64,000 nt of DNA from Psychrobacter sp. JCM 18903. Lineage in GTDB: Bacteria > Pseudomonadota > Gammaproteobacteria > Pseudomonadales > Moraxellaceae. Numbering within the stretch: position 1 is the first letter of the stretch; every line of letters starts with the position of its first letter. The stretch covers positions 52,675-116,674 of the forward strand of contig NZ_BAWJ01000011.1 of NCBI RefSeq assembly GCF_000586475.1, in the 5' to 3' direction. A program made the position numbers and the translations under genes. Positions 50,270 through 60,367 of the stretch are shown here, piece by piece. Under the pieces are notes generated by a model. The model saw nothing but the letters and a program-made list of their open reading frames with translations. It searched no databases and was not told the DNA's origin.

Positions 50270-51150
50270 ATGAAATTCGATTTACATTGTCACAGCACTT
50301 GCTCTGATGGTACTTATGCACCAACGGAAGTGGTGCAGCGCGCCCATGCGGCCGGCGTCAATGTATTGGCATTGACCGATCACGATACGCTGGCAGGAAT
50401 TGATGAGGCGCGTGCGGCTGCCATTGCCTGCGATATGCAGCTGATTAATGGGGTCGAGATAAGCTGTGAGCATACACTTATTGGTGGTTATGGCAAAAAT
50501 AAATCAACCAATAAAATCATCCATGTGCTGGGGTTAGATTTTACCGATCGCGAAAAAATGCATGCAACGCTGCAGCAATTACAGGATAGCCGTGCCACGC
50601 GTGGTCAACGAATCACTGAAAAGCTCAGTGTGCTATTAGATATTAACTATGATGCGCTGTGGCAAGCCGTACTTGATAAAGCTGGCGGCAACCCACAAGC
50701 GGTCGGGCGCGCGCATATTGGTCAAGTATTGTTTGAGCGCGGTGAAGTCAAGACAGTACAAAAAGCCTTTGATAAGTATTTGGCAGATAATAAACCTGCT
50801 TATGTGGCGATTGATGCACTGAGTATGGCTGACGGCATTGAGCTGATCCATGCTTGTGGTGGCAAGGCGGTGTTGGCGCATCCCACGCGCTATCAGCTTT
50901 CAGCGACACGAGTTCGTAAACTGATTGAAGAGTTTGCTGGTCTTGGTGGCGATGCTTGTGAGCTGCCGTCGAATAGCGAACCGGTTAGTACTCGCAGAAT
51001 GGTCGATCGCAGTATCGCTGCCCACAATCTTGTCGCCTCGATCGGCAGTGACTTTCATGGTAGCAATATGCCGTGGCGTCGTTTGGGTGATGTACCGACA
51101 ATGAACCTGATCAGCAGGGAGTTTGGCAGTCTTTTGCAATGTTTTCTTAA
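50270..51150 (+). CDS. rnm: PHP-domain phosphoesterase (RNase AM/TrpH/YciV-like), frame broken near the end
   Basis: ATG 50270 (MKFDLHCHSTCSDGTYAPTE) has AAGG eight bases upstream. PHP metal motifs are DLHCHS, LALTDHDTLAG, GVEISCEH, GKAVLAHPTRY and SIGSDFHGSNMPWRRLG. At about 51107 the frame changes. One C restored gives NPDQQGVWQSFAMFS and a stop at 51150, the usual end; otherwise it runs 12 residues longer in an unrelated tail. About 293 residues. It is divergent from yciB as in other gammaproteobacteria. Homologues are 5'-3' exonucleases acting on RNA or 3',5'-bisphosphonucleotides. Confidence 0.9.
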
Positions 51151-51510
51151 ACGAAAATTCATTGCTGAGTACAGTTTTGAATGTTGACTAAGCTCAAACA
51201 TCAATTGACAGGTTATCCAAAAAACATGCGTCATATATTGACGCATGAAGGCAGTAAATAGATTGATAACTGCGACAGAAATTGCCACACTAGATGAGTG
51301 GGGTTTTTTTAAAAATGAAATTTTCGGGGTTAACTCCCATTTAGTTTACAAAATGTAGTATCGACACTCGCATTCTTATCTACTTAAGTTTTTGGGAATG
51401 GTATAAGGTAAAAAGTCATACCATTTATTATTGTTGATTCAGGCTTTTGATTTTTATTTAATGGTTTTAATGTCGACTTAATTACTTTCAATATTTGCGG
51501 TAGCCCTACT
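51151..51510. other. Intergenic region between rnm and the diguanylate cyclase gene
   Basis: 360 bases without a gene. It holds a hairpin at 51225-51247 and the diguanylate cyclase promoter. Confidence 0.5.
51225..51247. terminator. Hairpin after rnm
   Basis: Perfect arms CATGCGTCA/TGACGCATG around TATAT, followed on the minus strand by TTTTTTGG. It lies 75 bases after the repaired rnm stop. On the plus strand no T-run follows directly, so its direction is unclear. Confidence 0.5.
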
Positions 51511-52967
51511 ATGGCTGTATCGATATCTCATCTAGGCTACACCAAGCTATCTCAAGCAATTTTTGAGTGGCAAGCTGCTGATAAAACGTCATTACTGGCT
51601 TTATTTATGGTGATGGAGGTATCTTTACACTGGCTATGGTGCTTATTTGTTTGGTGGCGCCGCGATATTTATGACACCTATGTCGATATAGCCCTGCTGT
51701 ATCCACTATGGTTCGGCGTGACACTGGTAGCTTTGTTTTTATTATGGATGACCAGTCGTTTTTCACCTGTCAAAAAAGCCAATAGCAATTTGTATAAGTG
51801 GCAAGGCATACTAATTACGGTCTATAGTACCTATATTGCAATGGTTATTTTAGTTTTAGGACATAGTAGCTTGGTCGCGGGCGTCTCTTTAGTCGGCGGT
51901 GCGATATTGGGGATGATGCTTATACGTCGGCGCTACGTATGGAGAGCATTTTTAGGGCACGCAGCCGTCATTCTAGCAGTCACATTTATTCCTTATCTTG
52001 GCGTTACTTTACCCAATCTGCGTCAAATGACGCTCACGGTCATTCCTCTTGATACCTATTATAGTTATATCAATTATAGTGAAATTACGACAATCGAAAA
52101 CGCCATCTCTGCCTCTATTTTTCAAAATGGCACGCTAAATTGGGACAGTGTTGATCAATTGCGCCGATCTTCCGCTTTTTTTTGGCGTTCTACACATATT
52201 TATATGGCGCTACCAAAAGCTATTTTTATTATCTATATGTTTCGTACTTTGTTACTAATATTAGATGATAGTAAAAAGGAAATTTTGCAGCATGCCAATC
52301 AAGATGAGCTAACTCAACTCAAAAGTCGCCGTTACGGATGATGCAAATGAAGCAGGTGCTGAAGTCAGTAGAAGACCATCAAGATATCAGCGTTATTTTA
52401 TTGGATTTGGATTGGTTTAAAGAGGTCAATGACAGTTACGGTCATGAGATCGGGGATCGAGTATTGGTGGAGGTCGCGCAGACGCTCTTGCAGTCTTTAA
52501 CTGATGAAACAATCGTGAGTCGCTATGGCGGTGAGGAGTTTTTGATTGTATTGCCAGATACGAAGCACGACACAGCTATGATAATTGCTGAACAATTACG
52601 GCGTGTTATCGCCAAACACGTCATCATTCTCGATGACGATACAACCTTTAGTGTGACTGCTAGCTTGGGGCTATATACACTGACCCATGGTGAGCGTAAT
52701 TGTATAAAACAAGCCTGCGAAACTCTGAATAAAAAGGATGCCTCGCAGTCGCTTGCTAAACCGCAGAGAATCCCCTCGTATAGTAGCAAACGCGTGAATC
52801 GTAAAATTCCCGCAGTGCAGCTACCTCACGATATTTGCCAGCGCCTAATTTGTATGGCAGATAAGGCTTTGTATGAAGCCAAAGGCCGTGGCCGTGATCA
52901 AGTGGTGAGTGCCAACGAGATGTTGGCAGCAAAAAATAATAATATTGAGGCACTCTATGGCACATGA
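51511..52967 (+). CDS. Membrane diguanylate cyclase (GGDEF), frame broken once
   Basis: The N-terminal 270 residues hold about five or six membrane helices. The GGDEF domain then begins (DELTQLKSRRYG). The frame is broken near 52336 and one G restored continues MMQMKQVLKSVE. DLDWFKEVNDSYGHEIGDRVL binds Mg/GTP and SRYGGEEFLIVLP is the active-site GGEEF. No RxxD inhibitory site is seen before it. An insert of roughly 40 residues precedes MADKALYEAKGRGRDQV. Predicted to make c-di-GMP at the membrane. Repaired length is about 485. Confidence 0.88.
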
Positions 52968-52980
52968 CTAGCTGCCATAG
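52955..52980. terminator. Hairpin overlapping the diguanylate cyclase stop, between convergent genes
   Basis: Arms CTATGGCA/TGCCATAG enclose the TGA stop codon, with no clear T-run. It may stop transcription or protect the mRNA end. Confidence 0.4.
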
Positions 52981-52999
52981 TCGAAGGGTCAACTACGTT

Positions 53000-54261
53000 T
53001 TAGTATATTAATTGTTTTACTAAGCTTGCCAAGACACTGGTGGCAAAGCTACCTGTCGTTAACGTAAAGCTCAGCACCAATGTCTGTTCATTATCTTTAT
53101 CCTGCCATTCCCAATACAGCGCTTCAATAGGTAGGCGCAGCGCGCGTCGCTGTGCTTTTACATCGCGCTGCTCTAAGCCATTGGCTAAGCGAGCCAGTAG
53201 CGGATTTTGCTGAATCACATTTTTCTCAGTACTTGCCGCCATGCCGCTGACTTTATCATTATCCTTGCCCCATAATGCAGCAGTGGGATGGATATCACCC
53301 GTCTCAAGGCGTTCACGCAACGTGTCGTCTATGGCTTCGCTAGTAAATATTGACCCTGAACCTCTAAGTTAAACACTTCGCCTGCCAGCCCAGTATTCCA
53401 GCTGCCATCACGTACACGTAACGCCAATATCTCATTGAAAATTAAGCTACGTGCGGCAGACAGCTCCATTGTATTCTGCTTACGTGGCGCGTGCTTGCGT
53501 TTGCTCTTTTTGGGTTGTGGTCGACTTTGTTGCGGTGGGCGTGGGCGGGCAAACAGCGATAATGCTTCTCTAATATTATTGCCATTTCGTCCAAAACGCT
53601 GAGGGCCGAAATAATTGGGCACGCCATTTATAGCGATGCTTGCTAAATGCTGCTCGACATCTTGCTTCGCCGACAATAATTGCTCAGGTGCTGGCAATGC
53701 TGTATCAAAATCAGCAAATTGGATATCACGCAAGGTGATGATAAATTGATTGGCGCGATGCGTGCCGCGATTGAGCTTTTTGTTGTGCCATTTCTGGTCG
53801 ATGATCGTGACCGATTCATCGGCTCCGATATCGACTGGTGCAAACTCAGCCGCTGGCAGCTGTTTTTTTGGGATTCGCAAGCTAAACCACTGAGTTGTCA
53901 ATGCATGGCGATCCTTAAGACCTGAATAACCAACATCACGCAGAGGAATCTCTGCCCACTCTGACAGCAGCTTTGCAAGATAAGCGGTATTCATCCCTAG
54001 TTTTTGGATATGCAGCCATAAATGCTCACCTTCACCGGTGAATTCGAGCGGCAATAGCTCATTAACGATAAAGTCTGTTGCGTGGGCTTTATAGGTCGCT
54101 TGCTGTACAGGTGGTTGAAGAGGCTGCGGTAACTGCGCAGTATCCGTCGCGGTGGTAATATCGATACTTGCCATATCAAACTGCTCATTATCAAATTGAT
54201 TGTTTTCAAGAGCGGATTGAGGGCTAGCATTAATATCGGTCATGTCATCACGAGAAGTCAT
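53000..54261 (-). CDS. truD: tRNA pseudouridine(13) synthase TruD, frame broken once
   Basis: Makes pseudouridine at position 13 of tRNA-Glu. Catalytic Asp117 lies in DVGYSGLKDRHALTTQWFSL. Also LPLEFTGEGEHLWLHIQK, NRGTHRANQFIITLR and GVPNYFGPQRFGRNGNNI match TruD. Near 53354 one missing base (GGG for GGGG) ends the frame after LEVQGQ. Restored, it reads GSIFTSEAIDDTLRERLETG DI and runs to the canonical end. The N-terminal 50 residues are a disordered Gln/Asp-rich extension. About 421 residues after repair. Confidence 0.92.
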
Positions 54262-54528
54262 AAAGTCGTCTTTTATTTTGAGGATAAGATTTAAAAAAAT
54301 AGGTAAGCATAGGGATTAACAGTTAACGATTACGTTTTGCAACGCAGGAAACATACAAAAAAAACAGCGTGTGCGAAAGTGTCTTGCTACTATCAATGGA
54401 TAGCGTTTTAAAAAAGCATTTAAATAAACGTATCGAGAATGGTATTTTTCGTTGAAATTGGCTGATGCGATAGGGTTATTTTCAACACGTTTGATTCAGG
54501 GAACCATTATAACTGTTAAGGAAGACTT

Positions 54529-56181
54529 ATGACCAATGCAACGATTGACACAGTGACTATTAATAAGGCTGATATTGCCAATGGCGGTATGAAATCGTAC
54601 AAGCAAGATGATGATAGTATCATTTTAATTACCCGTGACGACGATGAGTTTCAGGCGTTCGATGGTAAATGCCCGCACGCAGGCGCAGATTTAGGCACAG
54701 GATTACGTTGTGGCAATCGCGTGGTCTGTCCTTGGCATCATGCGACTTTTGATAGCCGTGATGGCAATCTGTTAGAGCCAGTAGCGACAGCAGGCTTGAC
54801 TCAATATGAAGTGACCGATAACGGCGACAGCTTGACGGTGAATATCTCAGCGAAGATAGATAAACAGATTACAAATGATAAGCTTATCGAGACGCATACT
54901 CTCATCGTGGGCGGTGGCGCGGCTGGTTTTATGACAGCGCATCAGCTGCGTAACACTGGCTATGGCGGCAAAATCACCTTGATTAGTGCTGATGATAAAG
55001 CCCCTTATAATCGTCCATTATTGTCCAAAGCATTTTTAGCGGGCAATATGCCTGAAGAGAAGCTTCTACTAGGCGGTGCAGATTGGGCGAGCAAACACGA
55101 TATTAATTTACGCTTGAATCAAACTGTCAGCGAAGTATTGCCCAATGAACGTACCATTATCATTAAAGATAAAAATGGTCATAGCGACAGACAAACTGCT
55201 GATTTTTTAGTGGTTGCAACAGGCGCTGAGCCAAAGATACCGCCCTTTAAAGGGGCTGAGCTTGATGGCGTTTATACGCTGCGTAGTATGGATGATGCCA
55301 AATTGATAAAAGCGGCCAGTCACGATCAGCGTGTGGTGATTATCGGTACTGGCTTTATCGGTATGGAGGTCGCTTCCGCATTGGCGCAGGCAGGCACGAC
55401 GGCTTCTATTACCGTCATCGGAAAAGACCATCGCGTCATGGGAAATATTGTCTCCGAAACCGTCAGTAATGCGCTGATCAAGCTGCATGAAGAAAAAGGC
55501 ATTCAGTTTGTTTTTGATGCCACGGTCAATGAAATCACTGAGGTTAAAAGGGTTGTTAATCGGTCTGAGAATGAAGAAGAAAATCAAACCTTTTCACAAG
55601 TGGGCGGTGTCACGCTGGCGAACGGTGAGCAAGTTGATGCTGATATTGTGATTTTAGGGACTGGCGTAGCACCACGTATAGAACTGTTCGAAGAAGTAAA
55701 CGCGCCAGATGGTGTTCAAGTGGACGAGTATTTACAGCTGCGTGATGGGGTCTATGCATTGGGTGATATTGCGAAAGCTTCTGGGCAAATGGGGCGCATG
55801 CGCATCGAACATTGGCGCGTGGCCTTGCAACATGGCTTAGTGACTGCGGCTGCGATATTAAATGATGAAAGTGTCAGCTCGCTCGCCGCGCGTATCCCGT
55901 TCTTTTGGACGATGCAATATGGCAAGAGCTTGCGCTATAGTGGTCATGCCACGACACCCGATAACAATATTTTGTTTGGTTCACCAGACACGCTAGATTA
56001 TATCGAATATTATTTTGATGATGACGGGGAAGACACACGTGCTAGTGCGGCTAGCACTTTAGGGCATGATAAAGAATTGGTTGCCTTTTCTGAACTACTC
56101 CGCCGTGGTCATGCGCCAACGCGTGCACAGCTTAAGGCAGGATTTAATATTATCGACCAAGCACAGGTATTATCGCCCTAG
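54529..56181 (+). CDS. AIF-like oxidoreductase with N-terminal Rieske [2Fe-2S] domain
   Basis: 550 residues. Residues 1-110 form a Rieske domain with CPHAGADLG (Cys48, His50) and VCPWHHATF (Cys67, His70). The rest is a pyridine-nucleotide oxidoreductase: FAD motif TLIVGGGAAGFMTAHQL at about 125-140, LISADDKAPYNRPLLSKAF and VVIIGTGFIGMEVASALAQA for NADH. GVYALGDIA binds FAD. The domain order matches AIFM3-type or ferredoxin-reductase proteins of Proteobacteria. The partner electron acceptor is unknown. Start follows AAGGAAG. A terminator follows. Confidence 0.9.
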   Translation: MTNATIDTVTINKADIANGGMKSYKQDDDSIILITRDDDEFQAFDGKCPHAGADLGTGLRCGNRVVCPWHHATFDSRDGNLLEPVATAGLTQYEVTDNGDSLTVNISAKIDKQITNDKLIETHTLIVGGGAAGFMTAHQLRNTGYGGKITLISADDKAPYNRPLLSKAFLAGNMPEEKLLLGGADWASKHDINLRLNQTVSEVLPNERTIIIKDKNGHSDRQTADFLVVATGAEPKIPPFKGAELDGVYTLRSMDDAKLIKAASHDQRVVIIGTGFIGMEVASALAQAGTTASITVIGKDHRVMGNIVSETVSNALIKLHEEKGIQFVFDATVNEITEVKRVVNRSENEEENQTFSQVGGVTLANGEQVDADIVILGTGVAPRIELFEEVNAPDGVQVDEYLQLRDGVYALGDIAKASGQMGRMRIEHWRVALQHGLVTAAAILNDESVSSLAARIPFFWTMQYGKSLRYSGHATTPDNNILFGSPDTLDYIEYYFDDDGEDTRASAASTLGHDKELVAFSELLRRGHAPTRAQLKAGFNIIDQAQVLSP

Positions 56182-56212
56182 TACTCAAGATGGATACATA
56201 TTACTATTAAGG

Positions 56213-56241
56213 CTGACCTATCGATTTGGGTCAGTTTTTTT
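56213..56241 (+). terminator. Terminator of the AIF-like gene
   Basis: Stem CTGACC/GGTCAG around TATCGATTTG, with a T7 run. The following GNAT gene starts 30 bases later. Confidence 0.8.
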
Positions 56242-56271
56242 AATACAAACAAGGAAAGGAAAAATTATAAT

Positions 56272-56895
56272 ATGAATAAAAACACTATAGATAAAAATTA
56301 CTTGGATAGAGAGTCCGTGTTTTTACGACAAGCGCAAGCCGATGATATTAATGCACTGGAGCAGTTATTGAACTGCTGCTATCGCGAGACCGCAGGTTGG
56401 ACCAATGAGGCGGATTTAATTGGCGGTATTCGAACCACGTCAGCCGAGCTCGCTGCCGTGATTAATGACCCTAATCACTATTACTTTGTCTATCCAAAAA
56501 CGACAACGGGCGACCGTGATGGAGAGGAAACGGGTGAGATACTTGGTTGTATCGCTGTCGATATCAAAACCGATGCTGACTCAAATAACAAAGCCTATAT
56601 CGGCATGTTTGCAGTAGATCCAGAGCTGCAGGGGCAGGGCGTTGGTAATATTATTTTGCAAGCGGCAGAAACCTTTGCTACTCGTCATCTACAGTCAGAT
56701 GGGCAAGCAGCAGCTAAAAAAACTGCACGTTTGACCATGTCTATTTTGAGTCATCGTCCTGAGCTGTTGGCTTACTATCAGCGCCGAGGTTATGAGCTAA
56801 ATGGTAATAAAATGCCATTTCCAAATGACGGCAATAATGGTGAGCCAAAGCGTGAAGATTTAGAATTATTGGAGTTAGAAAAAATGGTTCATTAA
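56272..56895 (+). CDS. GNAT family N-acetyltransferase
   Basis: 207 residues. FLRQAQADDINALEQLLNCC, then YIGMFAVDPELQGQGVGNII (acetyl-CoA binding loop, Q-x-x-G-x-G) and MSILSHRPELLAYYQRRGYE complete the GNAT fold. An insert with GDRDGEETGE precedes the core strand. Start ATG 56272 is preceded by AAGGAAAGGA. Substrate not predictable. Confidence 0.88.
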   Translation: MNKNTIDKNYLDRESVFLRQAQADDINALEQLLNCCYRETAGWTNEADLIGGIRTTSAELAAVINDPNHYYFVYPKTTTGDRDGEETGEILGCIAVDIKTDADSNNKAYIGMFAVDPELQGQGVGNIILQAAETFATRHLQSDGQAAAKKTARLTMSILSHRPELLAYYQRRGYELNGNKMPFPNDGNNGEPKREDLELLELEKMVH

Positions 56896-56925
56896 AGAAT
56901 ATTGAATGTTTAAAGGCTGATTTTA

Positions 56926-57132
56926 TCAACCCCAAAAATGACCAAAGGTCATAAATAGCCCAATACTTAGCAGGATAAATGCCACGATAATTAAGCGCTT
57001 GAACCAGTTAAAAGCGGGCAAGCGCGTGGCATTGTCATCAGACATCAGATAAGCAAATAAAAACAACAAACTTGCTGCCAAGGTCATGATTCCCAGACCA
57101 ATCGGTAATATAAAAAAGTACACCTGCCACAC
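56926..57132 (-). CDS. Small two-helix membrane protein
   Basis: 68 residues. FFILPIGLGIMTLAASLLFL and LIIVAFILLSIGLFMTFG are membrane helices joined by a polar loop (YLMSDDNATRLPAFNWF). No family recognised. Start at ATG 57132. Confidence 0.65.
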   Translation of the reverse strand: MWQVYFFILPIGLGIMTLAASLLFLFAYLMSDDNATRLPAFNWFKRLIIVAFILLSIGLFMTFGHFWG

Positions 57133-57334
57133 AGTTATCTCGCAACGGTTTTGAATACCACATCATAGCAGTATCGTGAATGTACTGTCAGTATGCACCG
57201 CACGTTAATTCTTTCATCTCATTAAATTATTAAAGCTATTCATCATAAATCTAACCTTGTGTTCTAAAATTAAGTTGGGTATTTAGAAGTAATTCTGTAT
57301 AGTGAAGTAACATTATAGATACATTGAGATTGAG

Positions 57335-57703
57335 ATGACTAATCTGAAAAAATTGGCAGTCATAGCATTACTAACACCGCTATTTGTCGCATGCTCTAAT
57401 GCACCTTCTGAAAGCACGGTTGAAGCGTTAATCGAGGCACAATACGAGCAAGCCAATAGTATGATGGACGATGCGATGGCGAACGCAGGCAATGATGAGA
57501 TGGCAAAGGCGATGAGCGGCATGATGGAGGGTATGATGCCAAAGCTTGAACGCGTCGAGAATATCAACTGTGATACTGTTGAGGGCGACAATACTTATAT
57601 GTGTACCGCTGATATCACTCAGACAATCGCGGGGGAGAGCCGCACTAACAAGACCAATTTCAAGGTTTATCAAGTGAACGATGAATGGGTATTAGGCAAT
57701 TAA
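57335..57703 (+). CDS. Small lipoprotein, Met-rich
   Basis: 122 residues. Lipobox LFVAC after a short hydrophobic signal (LKKLAVIALLTPLFVAC). A Met/Asp/Ala-rich helical middle (MMDDAMANAGNDEMAKAMSG) follows, then a small beta domain with two Cys (INCDTVEGDNTYMCTADITQ) ending VYQVNDEWVLGN. Family unclear; the C-terminal part could be a DUF4878-like or similar NTF2-type domain. Confidence 0.7.
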   Translation: MTNLKKLAVIALLTPLFVACSNAPSESTVEALIEAQYEQANSMMDDAMANAGNDEMAKAMSGMMEGMMPKLERVENINCDTVEGDNTYMCTADITQTIAGESRTNKTNFKVYQVNDEWVLGN

Positions 57704-57787
57704 AGCAGAGCTATGTTTTTTAAAGTTACTCATAATAAAATCATCAGAAATTTCAAGTTATATTTATTTTATTCTTAGAGAGATAAA

Positions 57788-58248
57788 ATGCTAAAAAAAT
57801 CGCTTTTCTAACGATTACATCAATACTATTTGCCGGTTGTGCTTCTGTACCCACTGAAAATATCGAAGCATCTAGCGTACTCAAGCAAGTGAAAGCACCT
57901 AGTGCCAACAATGCTGGTCTATATATTTATCGTAGCAATAGTGTGGTGGGTGGGGCTCTAAAGAAAGATGTATGGGTAGATGATGAATGTATTGGTGAAA
58001 CTGCACGAGGCACTTTTTTCTATCATGAAGTACTAGGCAATATGCCGCACAAAGTTTCTACCGAATCTGAATTTTCTCCTAATGATTTAATGATTGATAC
58101 TACAGCGGGTAATAACTACTTTGTAAAACAATATATTAAGCCAGGTTTAATTGTTGGTGGTGCGGGTGTTAAACTGGTACCTGAAAGTGAAGGCAGGGAA
58201 GCAATCGCTGACCTCAAACTCGGCATAAAAGGGACTTGTAGCAAGTAG
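57788..58248 (+). CDS. DUF2846 family lipoprotein, frame broken at the start
   Basis: Only the part from about 57889 is in an obvious ORF. Upstream in the same frame lies IAFLTITSILFAGCASVPTE, a signal peptide with lipobox FAGC. It joins ATG 57788 (MLKK) if one A is restored in the run of seven A at 57793-57799. The mature domain (GLYIYRSNSVVGGALKKDVW, DECIGETARGTFFYHEV, NNYFVKQYIKPGLIVGGAGV) is DUF2846. The repaired product is about 153 residues, probably in the outer membrane. It lies 84 bases after the Met-rich lipoprotein gene. Confidence 0.8.
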
Positions 58249-58267
58249 TGCAAGTCATTATCTATAA

Positions 58268-58299
58268 AGAAAGGCTACCTCATTAAGGGTAGCCTTTCT
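58268..58299. terminator. Bidirectional terminator between the DUF2846 gene and gor
   Basis: Perfect 12-bp stem AGAAAGGCTACC/GGTAGCCTTTCT around an 8-base loop, in the gap of two convergent genes. Confidence 0.92.
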
Positions 58300-58327
58300 A
58301 CTAACTTAGCCCAGTCTTTCTATCAAA

Positions 58328-59683
58328 CTAGCGCATTGTCACAAATTCTTCTGAGCCAGTTGGATGAATGGCAACTGTATTGTCAAAGTCCGCTTTAGTC
58401 GCGCCCATTTTGATGGCGACGGCAAAGCCCTGAATCATCTCATCGACACCAAAGCCAAGACCGTGTAGACCAATGACCTTTTCCTCATCGCCCAAGCACA
58501 CCAGTTTCATCATACATTTCTGACGATGCTGGGTCACCGCGCTATACATCGAGGTAAATGTTGAGTTATAGCATTTGATATTATCTTTGCCATAGCGTTC
58601 AACCGCGTCGATTTCAGACAAACCAATTGTACCAATAGCAGGATGGGTAAAGATAACCGTCGGTATCAACGTATAGTCCAAATGCTCATTAGGCTTGTTG
58701 TTAAACAAGCGCTCGGATAAGCGGCGACCTGCTGCAATCGCCACGGGTGTTAAATCCACACTGTTTTCGATAATATCGCCGACCGCATAGATGTTTTTAA
58801 CATTGGTGTTCTGGAACTTATCGACTTTGATTTTGCCAATTTCGTTCGTTTCCACACCCGTCACTTGCAGGTTGATATTGTCTGTCGATGGCGCACGACC
58901 AATCGCCCAAATCAAGCAATCTGTCGTGTCTAGGCTGCCATTTTCGGTATACAAAGTCAGGCTGCCATCTTCGTTTTTATTGACTTCCTTGAGCGTGGTA
59001 TTGGTATGTAACTGAATACCGTCTTGCTCCATCTCTATGAGCAACGCCTCTACTACACTGTGGTCAAATGAGCGCAGCGGCGAGTGCTGGCGTACGTATA
59101 AATGCACCTCAGCGCCCAAACTGTTCAACACGCCTGCGATTTCAACAGCGATATATCCTGCTCCCACAATCGCCACGCGTTTTGGCAAATGATTCAATGC
59201 AAAAAAGCCGTCAGAATCGATACCGTATTCTGCGCCTTTGATATCTGGCTGAATCGGGTGACCGCCGGTGGCAATTAAAATATGGTCAGCGGTAATCAGT
59301 TCGCCATTCACTTCTACAGTATTGGTATCGACAAATTTGGCAAAGCCTTTGATCACTTCTACGCCATTTTTGGCTAAGTTATTGTCATAAGAGCGATGAA
59401 TGTTTTCGATATATTGTTGACGGCTCTGCACCAGTTTTTGAAAGTCAAAACCTTTAACATCCACATCAAAGCCATAGTCTGGCCCATATTTATGAATCGC
59501 CTCGGCAATTTGCGCGCCATACCACATTACCTTTTTGGGAACGCATCCCAAGTTCACACAAGTACCGCCCAGTTGGTTGGCTTCGATAATGGCGCATTTT
59601 TTGCCATAGCTCGCCGCACGGTTGATGGAAGCAATGCCACCGCTACCGCCGCCAATGGCGATATAGTCATAATGTTTTGTCAT
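58328..59683 (-). CDS. gor: Glutathione-disulfide reductase
   Basis: NADPH-dependent reduction of GSSG. 451 residues. FAD motif IAIGGGSGG (11-16), redox-active Cys42/Cys47 in [18 protein letters not shown] motif [20 protein letters not shown] with Arg in [19 protein letters not shown] for FAD and the C-terminal [11 protein letters not shown] with the active-site His and Glu. Intact frame. Functionally matches the catalase and the glutathione-linked fghA in this window. Confidence 0.96.
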   Translation of the reverse strand: MTKHYDYIAIGGGSGGIASINRAASYGKKCAIIEANQLGGTCVNLGCVPKKVMWYGAQIAEAIHKYGPDYGFDVDVKGFDFQKLVQSRQQYIENIHRSYDNNLAKNGVEVIKGFAKFVDTNTVEVNGELITADHILIATGGHPIQPDIKGAEYGIDSDGFFALNHLPKRVAIVGAGYIAVEIAGVLNSLGAEVHLYVRQHSPLRSFDHSVVEALLIEMEQDGIQLHTNTTLKEVNKNEDGSLTLYTENGSLDTTDCLIWAIGRAPSTDNINLQVTGVETNEIGKIKVDKFQNTNVKNIYAVGDIIENSVDLTPVAIAAGRRLSERLFNNKPNEHLDYTLIPTVIFTHPAIGTIGLSEIDAVERYGKDNIKCYNSTFTSMYSAVTQHRQKCMMKLVCLGDEEKVIGLHGLGFGVDEMIQGFAVAIKMGATKADFDNTVAIHPTGSEEFVTMR

Positions 59684-59914
59684 GGTTAAGTCTCTTTATT
59701 CAGGAAGTATTGATGCGTATTGGTGCAATTTTGCCGTCTATTATTTTTTAATTCTGTTGTTTTGAACTCTATTGTGATGGGTATCATTATTAATCTTACA
59801 AGGTTTTGCTTATAAGGATATGCCAGCTAGCATCAGAATATAAAAGCATTTAGGCAAAAATAGCCTGACATCTAATCATCCTATCTAAACCCAACTGGAC
59901 TCATCTAAACTTAC

Positions 59915-60366
59915 TTAAACAATGGCACGTCGTCTATAAAATAACAGTCCCGGAATAGATAAGCCAAGCACCAATCCTGAGGTGACAAATAAAGCTTCGA
60001 ACAAGTACACCATCATTTGGCTAAATAACTCTCTGAAAAGCCAAAATAACCAATCTGTACCATACTAACCATCGCCTTATAAGCGGCGATACCAGGCATC
60101 ATACAAATGACACTAGGCGAGATAAGTGCTTTGGGCGGTAGGGTATACTTTTTAGAAAAGTAGACACCCAAAAAGCTGGCAAGCATCGCCCCAAAAAAGC
60201 TGGCAACCACGAGATGCACATGCTGATAAACGAGAGCAGTCTTTAACCCGAAGCCAAAAGCAGTCATCAGCAAACAAGGCAAAATATAGCGTTTGGGTAC
60301 GCTGAACATGAGCGTCCAACCAAGGGTAATAATACATGAAAGCACCACAGTTTCAATGAACCACAT
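59915..60366 (-). CDS. Threonine/serine exporter-type small subunit (YjjB/DUF3815-like), frame broken once
   Basis: About 150 residues with four to five helices. ETVVLSCIITLGWTLMFSVP at the start and LISPSVICMMPGIAAYKAM match the small ThrE-like half (YjjB-type). The frame stops after SESYLAK at 60013. One A restored near 60016 continues MMVYLFEALFVTSGLVLG and LSIPGLLFYRRRAIV to a stop at 59915, forming the last helix. The gene starts one base after the stop of the partner gene, so the two are an operon. The pair may export small organic acids or amino acids. Confidence 0.85.
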
Positions 60367-60367
60367 C

